A DNA stretch of 64,000 bases from Streptococcus sp. F0442 (GTDB lineage Bacteria; Bacillota; Bacilli; Lactobacillales; Streptococcaceae). The notes under the pieces are model-generated. The model had not been told where the DNA came from. It saw only the letters and a list, made by a program, of their open reading frames with translations, and made no database searches. Position 1 is the stretch's first letter. Each line of letters begins with the position of its first letter. The position numbers were made by a program, and so were the translations under genes. Shown piece after piece: positions 44,916-54,236 of the stretch. The stretch lies in assembly GCF_000314795.2 (NCBI RefSeq), contig NZ_KB373314.1, positions 407,095 to 471,094 of the forward strand, in the 5' to 3' direction.

Positions 44916-46136
44916 TTATAAAAGGTCCTCAATCAGATCATCGACCTCATCTTTTTCTGCTTTTGGTGTGATCTCCGTTACCATGATCCCTGCTACCGCA
45001 CGCTCAACCAAAGCTTCCACATCCATGCGTTCCTCATATTTCTCCGCATTTTTGAGTTTGGGATTGGTCTTCGGACGGTCTGGCGCAAAAATGGTACAGC
45101 AATCCTCGAAAGGCTGGATAGAGATTTCAAAGGTATCAATCGCTTGGGCAATATCGATGATTTCCAACTTGTCCATGGTCACTACCGGACGGATAACCGG
45201 TGTATTGGTCACGGCATTGATGGCTTGCATGCTCTCTAGCGTTTGACTAGCTACCTGACCGAGGCTTTCTCCATTGATGATGACCAAGCCACCACGGATT
45301 TGACGAATACGATCTGTGATGCGCATCATAAAGCGTCGGGTCAGGGTCATGAGGTAAGCTTCGGGCGCTTTTGCCTTGATTTCCTCTTGGATCTCTGTGA
45401 AGGGCACCTCGATAAATTGGATATTGCCACCAAACTTGGTCAACTTCCGTGTTAATTCCTGGGCTTTTTTCAAGGCACCTGGGCTAGTATAAGGCGGGCT
45501 CGCAAAGTGAACGGCCTCGATATCCACCCCACGCTTCAAGGCTAGGTAGCCAGCTACTGGAGAGTCGATCCCACCAGATAGCATGAGCATCCCTTTGCCA
45601 GATGTACCAACAGGAAGGCCACCAGCTCCCTTAATGGTTTCATAAGAGATGTAAGCTGCTTCTTCGCGGATTTCGACTTGCAGATTGATATCTGGCTTTT
45701 TCATCTGTGCCTGAATGGTTGGAATCGCTTCAAAGACAGCCCCACCCAAGGTTTGATTGAGCTCGCGGCTATCGAGCTCAAAGGTATGGTCACTCCGCTT
45801 ACTTGAGATTTTAAAGGTCATGCCTTCTTCGTAAATCTCTTTCATAATCCCTTGCACTGCTACTTTCAAGGCTGGGACTGATTTTTCAATCTTGTAAACA
45901 GGTGAAAAATTTTGGATTCCAAAAACCTGCTTGAGCGATTCTGCTACTGGTTCATAATCTGTCCCATGTAGATAAGCATGGGCCCGATCGCGGTCCGCTG
46001 TCACTTTGACAGCTGGATAAATAGATAAAACATCTTGGATATTATTGCGAAGTTTATTGATGAAACGCATACGGTTCTTTCCTTTCGTAGAAAGCTCTCC
46101 ATAGCGAATCATAATTTCTGAATAGGTTAAGGTCAT
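44916..46136 (-). CDS. thiI: tRNA 4-thiouridine synthase ThiI
   Basis: The 406 residues have an N-terminal ferredoxin-like/THUMP region ([20 protein letters not shown], residues about 10-165) and a PP-loop adenylation domain with [36 protein letters not shown] near 345 is the conserved Cys region. No rhodanese domain is present, as usual in Gram-positives. It sulfurates U8 of tRNA and takes sulfur from the cysteine desulfurase made from the gene just upstream. Confidence 0.94.
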   Translation of the reverse strand: MTLTYSEIMIRYGELSTKGKNRMRFINKLRNNIQDVLSIYPAVKVTADRDRAHAYLHGTDYEPVAESLKQVFGIQNFSPVYKIEKSVPALKVAVQGIMKEIYEEGMTFKISSKRSDHTFELDSRELNQTLGGAVFEAIPTIQAQMKKPDINLQVEIREEAAYISYETIKGAGGLPVGTSGKGMLMLSGGIDSPVAGYLALKRGVDIEAVHFASPPYTSPGALKKAQELTRKLTKFGGNIQFIEVPFTEIQEEIKAKAPEAYLMTLTRRFMMRITDRIRQIRGGLVIINGESLGQVASQTLESMQAINAVTNTPVIRPVVTMDKLEIIDIAQAIDTFEISIQPFEDCCTIFAPDRPKTNPKLKNAEKYEERMDVEALVERAVAGIMVTEITPKAEKDEVDDLIEDLL

Positions 46137-46154
46137 GTTGATTTCCTTCTAAAA

Positions 46155-47297
46155 TTAACGTACTTTTCGTGTTTGTTCGTAAATCAGTTTGAATTTGGTT
46201 AAGAATTGCTCGACTTGGCTCATGTCATTTTCCAGATCGAGACTCAAGCGAACAGCTGTCTGGGCAATACTCTTGTCCACCCCCATGGCAATCAAGGTAC
46301 CAGCTGGTTTTCCAGCCTTGGACGAGCAGGCACTAGTGGTCGAGATGTAAATATCAAACTCTTCAAAGGCATGGACCACTACTTCACCACGAACTCCCTT
46401 GATCCCGAAAGTCAAGATGTGAGGGGCAAAGTGATCCTCACAAGAAAAGACAGTGACATCTGGATAGTTGGCCAATTCTTTGCGGATCACTTCTTTCATC
46501 TGCTGGGTCTTACTGGCAAAAGCTTCTTGGTTTTCCATAGCTAAGCGTAGGGCTTTTGCGGTTGCTGCGATACCTGCCACGTTCTCAGTTGTCGAGCGCA
46601 TTTCTTTTTCTTGGCCCCCACCCGTTAAGAGAGGGGTGATCTTTTTGCCTTCTTTGATATAGACAAATCCAACCCCACGAAGACCATGGAATTTGTGACT
46701 AGAGAAGGTCGCAAAGTCCACGCGCTCTGGTAGATAGCCCGCCGTTGCTACCTTGGCCAAGGCTTGAACCGCATCAACATGGAAACTAATAGTTGGGCGA
46801 TCTTCTAGGAGAGCAGCAATTTCATGGATGGGTTGGATGGAGCCAATCTCATTGTTGACGGCCATGACAGAGACCAATGTCGTATCCGGACGAAGTAGGT
46901 TAGCCAAGGCATCCACTTTGACAAAGCCCCGGGCATCCACTGGCGCATAATCCACTTCGAATCCCTGCGTTTCTAACCAAGTAGCCGATTCCTTAATGGC
47001 AGGATGCTCGATGTCAGAGACAATGATATGCTTGCCATAAGGAGCTTTCTCAAAAGCGACACCCTTGAGGACCCAGTTGTCCCCTTCTGTCCCACCAGAC
47101 GTGAAATAAATCTCCTCAGCTTTCTTGCCAATTAGCTCCGCAATCTGTTTCCGGGAAGCCTCTAAAATACGAGTAGCTTGACTTCCTAAATTGTGCAGAC
47201 TAGAAGGATTCCCCCAAATCCGAGTCGCTACTTCCGTATAGGTAGCAAGGGCTTCCGGATAAGGTTTGGTCGTTGCTGAATTGTCAAAATAAATCAT
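46155..47297 (-). CDS. Cysteine desulfurase (NifS/IscS family)
   Basis: The 380-residue PLP enzyme begins MIYFDNSATTKPYPEALATY. The PLP lysine lies in FATFSSHKFHGLRGVGFVY (about residue 205) and the active cysteine in YISTTSACSSKAGKPAG near 330. It supplies sulfur for 4-thiouridine. It is 18 bases upstream of thiI, the common pair in streptococci. Confidence 0.93.
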   Translation of the reverse strand: MIYFDNSATTKPYPEALATYTEVATRIWGNPSSLHNLGSQATRILEASRKQIAELIGKKAEEIYFTSGGTEGDNWVLKGVAFEKAPYGKHIIVSDIEHPAIKESATWLETQGFEVDYAPVDARGFVKVDALANLLRPDTTLVSVMAVNNEIGSIQPIHEIAALLEDRPTISFHVDAVQALAKVATAGYLPERVDFATFSSHKFHGLRGVGFVYIKEGKKITPLLTGGGQEKEMRSTTENVAGIAATAKALRLAMENQEAFASKTQQMKEVIRKELANYPDVTVFSCEDHFAPHILTFGIKGVRGEVVVHAFEEFDIYISTTSACSSKAGKPAGTLIAMGVDKSIAQTAVRLSLDLENDMSQVEQFLTKFKLIYEQTRKVR

Positions 47298-47488
47298 GTC
47301 CTACGCATCCATCACTTTCTTTTTACGTAACTTCTATTTTATCATTTCTAACAGCTTGGGACAAGGATTTGATAAAGATAGATGAGGTGAAATCCCTCTA
47401 TAAAATTCAGTTCTTTTTAGACATTTTTCAGAAAATGACTTATAATAGGAAAGTGTTAAAAAAAATTCATGATAGAAAGAGAACAAAC

Positions 47489-47917
47489 ATGTCACAATAT
47501 TCAAGAAGTAACAAGAATCAAAAACCTGAGGAACAAGTAGATACCAAACCTTCTCGCGGTGAAAAGGTAAAACAAGGTCTATCACTATTTCAAACGGTTG
47601 TAGCTACAATTGCTAGTCTTCTAGGGATTATCGTCACTTCCTTTACCATTATAAGCCTGCTTAATAAAGACAACCAAAAAACAGAAGACAAACCATCTAG
47701 CAGCACCAGCGTCGTCGTGGTTCACGATAAGGAGTCTGACTCAAGCGCTACCAATACAGATGCCAATACGCAAACCGATTCAAGCAATACAGATACAAGT
47801 TCACAAAAAGAAACCGATAGCTCATCCGCTACAGAATCTAGTTCGTCTGCCGCACAAGACCAAGGCTCCACAGCAACAGACAGTGGCGCAGATACAGCAT
47901 CATCCGGAACCAACTAA
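47489..47917 (+). CDS. DUF6556-like single-span membrane protein
   Basis: I take the ATG at 47489 (MSQYSRSNKNQKPEEQVD). The product has 142 residues with one membrane segment near 37-60 (LFQTVVATIASLLGIIVTSF) and an extracellular Ser/Thr/Asp-rich tail. The frame is open further upstream but that part overlaps the cysteine desulfurase start. The helix sequence FQTVVATIASLLGIIV resembles the streptococcal DUF6556 family as I recall it. Function unknown. Confidence 0.7.
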   Translation: MSQYSRSNKNQKPEEQVDTKPSRGEKVKQGLSLFQTVVATIASLLGIIVTSFTIISLLNKDNQKTEDKPSSSTSVVVVHDKESDSSATNTDANTQTDSSNTDTSSQKETDSSSATESSSSAAQDQGSTATDSGADTASSGTN

Positions 47918-47918
47918 A

Positions 47919-47951
47919 AAATCAGTAAGGACAATCTTACTGATTTTTTCT
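47919..47951. terminator. Shared terminator of convergent genes
   Basis: AAAAATCAGTAAG and CTTACTGATTTTT form a 13-bp stem with T/A runs on both sides. It overlaps the end of the type VII partner gene at 47937 and lies just after the plus-strand stop at 47917, so it can act in both directions. Confidence 0.9.
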
Positions 47952-48281
47952 AGCTTCTGATTCAGTTTTTTTCTGATGTTTATAGAAAGCATCGATCTCG
48001 TTGTCATACTCCCATTTGAGCTTTGAGCGCTCTTCCTGGATTTGATCCAATTGTTCAAAGACGTCACGTCTAAATCGTTCACTATTTTCATCCATTTGGA
48101 AAAAATAAGTATGAACTTCTGCAGGTAACTCACCTTCTGCCATGCGATAGACTTCTTCTTTCAACTGGTCCGTTTGCTGCAGAAAATAAGAGAGATCTTC
48201 TTCAAGAGATTCCTCTTTTTTCTTTAACTGTTTCATCTTGCTATCAAATTCAAATTCTAATTTATAAAGATCTTCCTTCAT
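47937..48281 (-). CDS. Small coiled-coil protein, type VII partner-like (DUF3958-like)
   Basis: The 114 residues are almost all helix with heptad spacing (FEFDSKMKQLKKKEESLEED, EEVYRMAEGELPAEVHTYFF, FRRDVFEQLDQIQEERSKLK). Small helical proteins of this size, made next to LXG-type effectors (DUF3958 and relatives, Lap2), hold the effector's targeting domain for export by type VII secretion. The neighbouring gene and lipase fit this. Assignment is by plan and neighbourhood. Confidence 0.6.
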   Translation of the reverse strand: MKEDLYKLEFEFDSKMKQLKKKEESLEEDLSYFLQQTDQLKEEVYRMAEGELPAEVHTYFFQMDENSERFRRDVFEQLDQIQEERSKLKWEYDNEIDAFYKHQKKTESEARKNQ

Positions 48282-48294
48282 CTTCTATCAATTC

Positions 48295-48582
48295 TCAATT
48301 TCTAAGCGGACTAGTAAGTTCTGGTTTGCTCACTTTAGACAAATAGTCTTTTGCTGCAGTTGCAGCTTGTCCTTCAAGACCATCCGTGATATTTTCACTG
48401 TAAGTCTTTTTAGCATAGTTTTCTAATTCCTCTGCTTTTGATTTCAAGTTTCGTTGTAGAGGTGCATTTGTTAACTTTATAGCATTTACTGCTACTGCAA
48501 CAGCCGCTTTTATTGCTAATCTCTGCTGCGCTTTCAGTACTTCCACTAGTTTTTCATTTTTAAATGATAAACTTATTGGCAT
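48295..48582 (-). CDS. Small helical protein, type VII partner-like (Lap1/TlaA-like)
   Basis: The 95 residues are helical: FKNEKLVEVLKAQQRLAIKA, NAIKLTNAPLQRNLKSKAEE, EGQAATAAKDYLSKVSKP. Length and helix-loop-helix form fit the WXG100-like targeting proteins that accompany LXG effectors. No WXG motif is seen. It lies 19 bases after the lipase gene and 13 bases before the second partner, probably in the same transcript. Confidence 0.6.
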   Translation of the reverse strand: MPISLSFKNEKLVEVLKAQQRLAIKAAVAVAVNAIKLTNAPLQRNLKSKAEELENYAKKTYSENITDGLEGQAATAAKDYLSKVSKPELTSPLRN

Positions 48583-48601
48583 CGTTTCCTCCTTGCTTCT
48601 T

Positions 48602-50274
48602 TTATGTTAAAGATCCAAAAATTTCAGTAGCACCTTCTGCATCAACCTCTACAAGTTTCTGGGCACATTGAATCATACTCTTTGAGAAGCCACTCATTTT
48701 TTCTTTGTAGTTCTTTAAATTACTTTTATCGGTCTCCGCAATTCCGCTATCCCACAAATGTTCAAAAGTCAAATCAGTCATTAAACTTTCTATTTCACTT
48801 GCTGATAATGCCCATCCTAATGCAGAAATAGTATTTCTAGATAATTCAACCGATACTTTTACGCTTCCTTCCGCAGTCGTGATCATTTTCTCTGTTTCTG
48901 AAACCTTTTGCTCAATTTCTGCATCTGCCAACTGAACTGCCGCATATAATAATTCTGTACGAAGTAAGATTCGTTCCGCATAACTCCCAGCACTTTTAAT
49001 TCTGTTGTGCAAATTATTAGGATTCTTGAGGTCTAAATTTTTTCGATCCCATTCCAAAGAAGCTTTCTGAGCATCTTTTATAATTTTATCATATTCTTGT
49101 AAATATACTAAAATTTCTGAACCAATTGAAGGTAGATTAGCAATTATTTTCGTGACATCAGTGATACCAATACCAAATCCGTCACGTAATATTAAATAAA
49201 TTTCTGTCTTATGATTCAAAGGATCTTTAAATGCTTCATGTAACAATGAAGTAAGTTTTTGAAATACTTCTGGTTTCATTGTCACAAAGCGTTCAATTGC
49301 TTCCTCAGGAAGATAATTCTTCAGGTTATCTATAGTTCTTCTGTTCAGCTTAGCAAGTCTCTGACCTGCAACTAACAACTCTGGATGATAGGATTCCGAT
49401 GCTGTTAGGATATTACCATAACTGTCTATTTGATAGGCACCGAAATCATGGGAAGAATACTTGTCCATCATACTAGTATACTTAATCGGGACAACTACGT
49501 TGACTTGACCTAGTTGTTTATCCCATGGTTTATCACGATTGAGCATACTAACTGGATCAAAAGGATTGACATAATAAACAATTTTTTATCCAATAATTTC
49601 AGTTTTTCATCACTATACCCAGCTTTTTTTAAACTTGCTGTTGTATCTGGGCCATCAAAAAGAACAGCTTTTCCAACGTGATTCAATTCTGATTCAGATA
49701 ATCCTGCCAAACCTTGTACGGATACCATTGTTCCAAGCGAATGAGCAGTTACATCCATTTTAGCATTTGGGGCGGCTTTTTCTTCTAATTCAGTGATCTT
49801 TTCTTTCATCCCTTTTGTAGCATATTTTGCTTGGGGTACAATCGCATCCGTAAGTGCAAAAGCTGCATCATTATTGATCCAATCTTGATAGTTAAATTCC
49901 TTAAAATTTCCTTTCTTAATTTGTGGTAAATTAATTCCAAAACCATCACTTCCACGAATAGCAAAATAAGTCTGGTGCGTATTCGCATTGATCGTCTCAG
50001 TATCTGTAACATAATAGGCATTGTAGCCAGTTTCTTCATCTTCTAATAACTTTTTACTGTCCGGTTGAAGATAAACCTTGCCACCATTTGGCAGATCCGT
50101 ACCTCCGCCTTTAGTGATTTGACCTTCGTTATCCTTTTTACTTTTTGAATAATCAATCTCAGTAGATTTATTTTTATTAAATAATTTTGGGAAGGAATTT
50201 GGACGATCTTTATAGGCACTTTCAGCAATAGACGAGTAAATATCATCAAAACTTTTTAAATTCCAATTTGCCAT
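48602..50274 (-). pseudogene. TslA-like reverse-architecture lipase effector, frameshifted
   Basis: Two overlapping frames make one 557-residue protein if a single A is added in the A6 run at 49582-49587. The first part (50274 to about 49580) is a lipase with the nucleophile elbow VTAHSLGTMV (Ser179). The joined frame reads DKKIVYYVNPFDPVSMLNRD. The remainder, 48602-49546, holds a likely catalytic His in KYSSHDFGAYQID and then a long helical C-terminus of LXG kind. Lipase first and targeting domain last is the layout of Staphylococcus TslA. As it stands the first frame ends after 254 residues, before the His. Confidence 0.75.
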
Positions 50275-50309
50275 TTTTTCCTCATTCTAGTTTTATTTTA
50301 AAGTTTCTG

Positions 50310-50774
50310 TTAAAAGATTTTCCAGCCACCATTTTCGTCAATATAGATATCATTTAACATACCCATCCTGTCAATATTAGGCAAACTTTCTCGATTTTCT
50401 AGATAAAAATCTACCGAAAATTTTGTGTTCTCCAAATGATTAACCTGACCTGAAATAGATAAATTATATCCTCCTCCTTGCGGAGTTCCGTTTCCTGACT
50501 CTTCAATGATCATACTATCCCAATCAATCTGAACGGATTCAACTTTTGAATTTTGAGCTTTGACTAAATCAACAATCTCCTGTTCGTGTTCTTTTAGGTA
50601 GTCCAGTTGTTCTTTTTTTATCTCTTCTTCTGTTTTTTGAGCAGCTTTCTTTGAAGAAGTGCTTGTTATCTTCTGCTCCGGCCTTTTGGTCAGGGTCATG
50701 ATTTTTCCTCCAAGAAAAACCAGTCCTAGTATCGGTAACAAAATGATCAAAAATAGTTCCATTTGTCTCTTCAT
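50310..50774 (-). CDS. TilA-like membrane-tethered immunity candidate 4
   Basis: The 154 residues start MKRQMELFLIILLPILGLVF, a membrane anchor without a lipobox cysteine, then a KKAAQKTEEEIKKEQLDYLK coiled linker. The core KVESVQIDWDS and NGTPQGGGYNLSISG is shared with the three genes upstream. It lies 35 bases before the lipase start. By position it would be the cognate immunity protein, acting outside the membrane where the lipase would attack. Confidence 0.68.
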   Translation of the reverse strand: MKRQMELFLIILLPILGLVFLGGKIMTLTKRPEQKITSTSSKKAAQKTEEEIKKEQLDYLKEHEQEIVDLVKAQNSKVESVQIDWDSMIIEESGNGTPQGGGYNLSISGQVNHLENTKFSVDFYLENRESLPNIDRMGMLNDIYIDENGGWKIF

Positions 50775-50820
50775 TCATTTCTCTCCAATCTACACACTTC
50801 GAATTGATCTATCAACTTGT

Positions 50821-51264
50821 TTATTCGAAAATTCTTCCACCCATCCTTAAGTATTGGCCCAAAGACATCGTCTTTAAATTAATTTTGCCATCTTCCACGA
50901 CCACATCAACTCGCCAACTGGATTCAGGATTTTGATTAAACCCTCCAAAAATGAGAATCATTTCGTCACCACCTTGAGGTGTTCCATTTCCTCCCACGCC
51001 CCACTCAGTTTCATCCCAATTAATCTGAACGGATTCGACTTTTGGACTTTGAGTCTTTACAAAATCGACGATTTCTTGCTTGTGCTCTTTGATATAAGCG
51101 AGCTGTTTTTGTTTAATGCCTTCTTTGTCTTCTTTAATTGATGAGGATGCGACAATTTTCTCTTGTCTGCTCTTTTCACGTTCTTGCTTCACACATCCTA
51201 CTAGACATCCAAGTGTTGAAATGAAAGTAATTGTGATCACCAGATTGTTTATTTGTTTTTTCAT
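50821..51264 (-). CDS. TilA-like lipoprotein, immunity candidate 3
   Basis: From the ATG at 51264 the 147 residues start MKKQINNLVITITFISTLGC and continue LVGCVKQE, a lipoprotein signal. The mature part repeats the family pattern: AYIKEHKQEIVDFVKTQSPK, VESVQINWDETEWG, GNGTPQGGDEMILIFGG. A 21-codon upstream extension lacks a ribosome site. The anchor here is a lipid rather than a membrane helix as in candidates 1 and 4. Confidence 0.7.
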   Translation of the reverse strand: MKKQINNLVITITFISTLGCLVGCVKQEREKSRQEKIVASSSIKEDKEGIKQKQLAYIKEHKQEIVDFVKTQSPKVESVQINWDETEWGVGGNGTPQGGDEMILIFGGFNQNPESSWRVDVVVEDGKINLKTMSLGQYLRMGGRIFE

Positions 51265-51323
51265 AATTTTATTTCGTTTAAAACTGATTCCTCTATTGCA
51301 TCTCTCATTATCTAACGGACGGA

Positions 51324-51755
51324 TCATTTCTTTTCTACCCGATATAAATTGTCTGAACCAATTGAATCTATTTTAGGCATCTTATTTTCGTCTAAGGTAA
51401 AATTCAGGCTAAAATTTGTTAGATCACTTCCATTGGCATAACCGAATACTAATAGTATTTCATCACCTCCCTGAGGTGTTCCATTACCTCCTACAACTCT
51501 TTTAATACTGTCCCAGTCATAAGACACCTGCGTAATGTTAGCATTATGTGCTTTCACATAGGCCGTCATTTCTTGCTCATGATCTTTGAGATAAGCGATT
51601 TGTTTTTTATTTATCGCTTCTTTGTCCTCTCTGCTTGTCGAAGAGGTTGCAATTGGTACTTGTTTCGTTTGCTCTTTTGAATTTATGGTACATCCTCCTA
51701 TACTTGCAAGGAGAGCTAATATAGTGATTAATTTAAACGTCGTTTGTTTTATCAT
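51324..51755 (-). CDS. TilA-like lipoprotein, immunity candidate 2
   Basis: The 143 residues start MIKQTTFKLITILALLASIG followed by GCTINSKE, a clear lipobox (IGGC). The mature part has IAYLKDHEQEMTAYVKAHNA, ITQVSYDWDSIKRVVGGNGT, PQGGDEILLVFGY and a C-terminal FTLDENKMPKIDSIG. It shares the GNGTPQGG element with its neighbours but diverges in the second half. Confidence 0.7.
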   Translation of the reverse strand: MIKQTTFKLITILALLASIGGCTINSKEQTKQVPIATSSTSREDKEAINKKQIAYLKDHEQEMTAYVKAHNANITQVSYDWDSIKRVVGGNGTPQGGDEILLVFGYANGSDLTNFSLNFTLDENKMPKIDSIGSDNLYRVEKK

Positions 51756-51804
51756 ATTCTATCTTTCTCTAAAACAGTTCATTTTCAAAATCCATTGTAC
51801 TTGA

Positions 51805-52248
51805 TTAGGAAATAGGCTTTCCGCCAATCGTAAGTTCATGGAGCATAAACATTTCTCGCATTTCAATTGACTGATCATTATTAATTGGAATATCTATTCC
51901 CCAACCAGAATCGTCAATATGATTAATGCGCCCAAAAACATTCATATTATATTCGGGAGTTGTAAGTCCACCATCACTCATCTGAGTTTCATCCCAATCA
52001 ATCTGAACGGATTCAACTTTTGGACTCTGAGCTTTCACAAAATCGACGATTTCTTGCTCGTGCTCTTTGAGATAAGCGATTTGCTCTTTTTTTATTTCTT
52101 CCTTTGATTTTTGTACAACTTTCTTTGAAGAAGAAGCCGTTACCTTCTGTTCTGGTTTCTTCGTCATGTTCATGATCTTTCCTCCTAGAAGTAAAAGTCC
52201 TAGAATCGGTAACAGGATGATCAAAAATAATTCCACTCGTCTCTTCAT
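51805..52248 (-). CDS. TilA-like membrane-tethered immunity candidate 1
   Basis: I use the ATG at 52248 (MKRRVELFLIILLPILGLLL), with an AGGAGAAAAAG site, giving 147 residues. It has an uncleaved-looking membrane anchor almost the same as candidate 4, then EEIKKEQIAYLKEHEQEIVD and KVESVQIDWDETQ. The GNGTPQGG element is replaced by GGLTTPEYNMNVFG. It is the first gene of the operon that leads through the other three candidates to the lipase. Confidence 0.68.
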   Translation of the reverse strand: MKRRVELFLIILLPILGLLLLGGKIMNMTKKPEQKVTASSSKKVVQKSKEEIKKEQIAYLKEHEQEIVDFVKAQSPKVESVQIDWDETQMSDGGLTTPEYNMNVFGRINHIDDSGWGIDIPINNDQSIEMREMFMLHELTIGGKPIS

Positions 52249-52304
52249 TTCTTTTTCTCCTATCAATCATTTCGTGACTGAATGGGCCAGTCACTTTCTT
52301 TACT

Positions 52305-52332
52305 ATTATAGCATCTTTCATTTGAATCTCAA
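52305..52332 (-). promoter_or_regulatory. Promoter of the TslA-like operon
   Basis: TTGAGA (52327-52332), a 16-bp spacer and TGCTATAAT extended -10 (TATAAT at 52305-52310) on the minus strand. The leader then forms a hairpin, GTGACTG/CAGTCAC (52274-52294). The immunity candidates are therefore transcribed before the effector. Confidence 0.75.
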
Positions 52333-52367
52333 TCTAACTCACTAGTTAGAGCTTTTCTAAGGTAATC

Positions 52368-52394
52368 AAAAAGGAACCCGGAGGTTCCTTTTGT
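52368..52394 (-). terminator. pot operon terminator
   Basis: AAAAGGAACC and GGTTCCTTTTT pair on the minus strand around TCCG, directly after the potD stop. Confidence 0.9.
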
Positions 52395-52395
52395 G

Positions 52396-53466
52396 TTATT
52401 TTCGATACATCTTGACCTGAAGGTAAAGATCATTATAGATTCCGAGCCATTTTTTTCCAAGTTGTTGATAGACTTCCAAATGGTCCAGTGTTTCATCACT
52501 TGGATAGAAGGCCTGGTCATTTTGGATTTCTTTTGGCAACATGGCTTTGGCTTTTTTATTTGGCGTTGAGTAGCCGACATAAAGAGCATTTTTCAAAGCA
52601 TTTTTAGGACGAAGCATGAAGTTAATAAAGGCATATGCTGCTTCTTTATTTTTAACGGTTTTTGGAATGACAATGTTATCAAACCAAAGGTTGCTGGCTT
52701 CCGTTGGGACGACATAGCGAAGATCCTCATTGGCATCCAACATTTGGCTGGCTTCCCCTGAGAAAGTCACCCCAATAGCTGCATTGTTTTGGATCATATA
52801 GCCTTTCATCTCATCTGCCACCAAAGCTTTGATATTTGGCGTCAAGGTGTAGAGTTTATCCACCGCCTCTTGCAATTTCTTTGGATCCTTTTCGTTGAGA
52901 CTATAGCCCAAGGTATTGAGACCAATTCCCATTACCTCACGCGCCCCATCGTACATCATAATGTCATTTCTGTACTCTTCACGCCAGAGATCTGACCAGT
53001 GTTCTGGTGCTTCTTTGACCATCTTGGTATTGTAGATAATCCCCAAGGTTCCCCAGAAATAAGGAACGGAATATTGGTTGCCCGGATCAAACGATTGGTT
53101 CAGGAGTTTTGGATCAATGTTTTCCATCCCTTTGATCTTGGATTGATCCAATTTTTCAACCAGATGCTCATCCATCATCTTAGCAATCATGTATTCACTA
53201 GGAATCGCAATATCGTAGGTCGTGCCCCCCTGTTTGATCTTGGTGTACATGGCTTCATTGGAATCAAAGGTATCATACTGCACCTGAATCCCTGTCTCTT
53301 TGGTGAATTCCTGGAGCAATTCAGGATCAATATAATCTCCCCAGTTATAGATGACCAGCTTGTCACTATTCTTGGTATTCATGCTCGCTTCGATCTGGTG
53401 ACTAATTCCCCAGAGGACCAGAATGACAAGGACAATCCCAGTTAGGAATGAATAAAGTTTTTTCAT
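52396..53466 (-). CDS. potD: Spermidine/putrescine-binding protein
   Basis: The 356 residues begin with a hydrophobic N-terminal anchor (YSFLTGIVLVILVLWGI), without an obvious lipobox cysteine, and then KLVIYNWGDYIDPELLQEF, the classic PotD start. The DIAIPSEYMIAKMMDEHLVEK element and YFWGTLGIIYN follow. It captures polyamines outside the membrane for PotABC. The start overlaps potC by four bases. Confidence 0.94.
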   Translation of the reverse strand: MKKLYSFLTGIVLVILVLWGISHQIEASMNTKNSDKLVIYNWGDYIDPELLQEFTKETGIQVQYDTFDSNEAMYTKIKQGGTTYDIAIPSEYMIAKMMDEHLVEKLDQSKIKGMENIDPKLLNQSFDPGNQYSVPYFWGTLGIIYNTKMVKEAPEHWSDLWREEYRNDIMMYDGAREVMGIGLNTLGYSLNEKDPKKLQEAVDKLYTLTPNIKALVADEMKGYMIQNNAAIGVTFSGEASQMLDANEDLRYVVPTEASNLWFDNIVIPKTVKNKEAAYAFINFMLRPKNALKNALYVGYSTPNKKAKAMLPKEIQNDQAFYPSDETLDHLEVYQQLGKKWLGIYNDLYLQVKMYRK

Positions 53467-54236
53467 GCTGCTTCCTCCTTCTCACGGGTAATAAAGTAAT
53501 AACCGATGACCAAGAGCACACTAAAGAGAAAGACAAGGGCGGACAAGGCATTGATACTGAGGGAAATCCCTTGACGCGCACGTGAGTAGATCTCTACAGA
53601 CAAGGTTGTAAAACCATTTCCGGTTACAAAGAAGGTCACGGCAAAGTCATCAAGAGAATAGGTAAAGGCCATAAAGTAGCCGGCGATAATAGCTGGTGTC
53701 AGATAGGGCAACATGATCTCTTTGAGCATTTGCACTTGGGTAGCTCCCAAGTCATAGGCTGCATTGACCATATCCCGGTTCATTTCCTTGAGACGTGGCA
53801 AAACCATCAAGACCACAATAGGAATCGAGAAAGCCACGTGACTAGCCAGAACAGAAAGGAAACCTAGCTGGTACTTCACCGTCGTAAAGAGAATCAAGAA
53901 GCTGGCCCCGATCATAACGTCTGGCGCTACCATAAGAATGTTGTTGATGGAAAGCAATGGTCCTTCTAACTTCTTCTTTGATTGGTATATATAGATGGCT
54001 CCAAAGGTTCCGATCACCGTCGCAATCAAGGCTGACAAGAAGGCCAACAGGAAAGTCTCTGATAAGATCAGCATCAGGCGACTATCTGCGAACAACTCAT
54101 TGAAATGCTCAAGTGTGAAGCCTGTGAAGGCATTCATATCTCCCCCTTCATTGAAAGCATAAAAGATCAAATAAAAGATCGGAAGATAGAGGATCAGAAA
54201 GACGAAACCTAGATAGAAATGAGATACTTTTTTCAT
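53463..54236 (-). CDS. potC: Spermidine/putrescine permease PotC
   Basis: From the ATG at 54236 ([20 protein letters not shown]) the product has 257 residues with about six membrane spans and the EAA loop DLGATQVQMLKEIMLPYLTPA for contact with PotA. It is co-transcribed with potB, potA and murB. Confidence 0.94.
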   Translation of the reverse strand: MKKVSHFYLGFVFLILYLPIFYLIFYAFNEGGDMNAFTGFTLEHFNELFADSRLMLILSETFLLAFLSALIATVIGTFGAIYIYQSKKKLEGPLLSINNILMVAPDVMIGASFLILFTTVKYQLGFLSVLASHVAFSIPIVVLMVLPRLKEMNRDMVNAAYDLGATQVQMLKEIMLPYLTPAIIAGYFMAFTYSLDDFAVTFFVTGNGFTTLSVEIYSRARQGISLSINALSALVFLFSVLLVIGYYFITREKEEAA

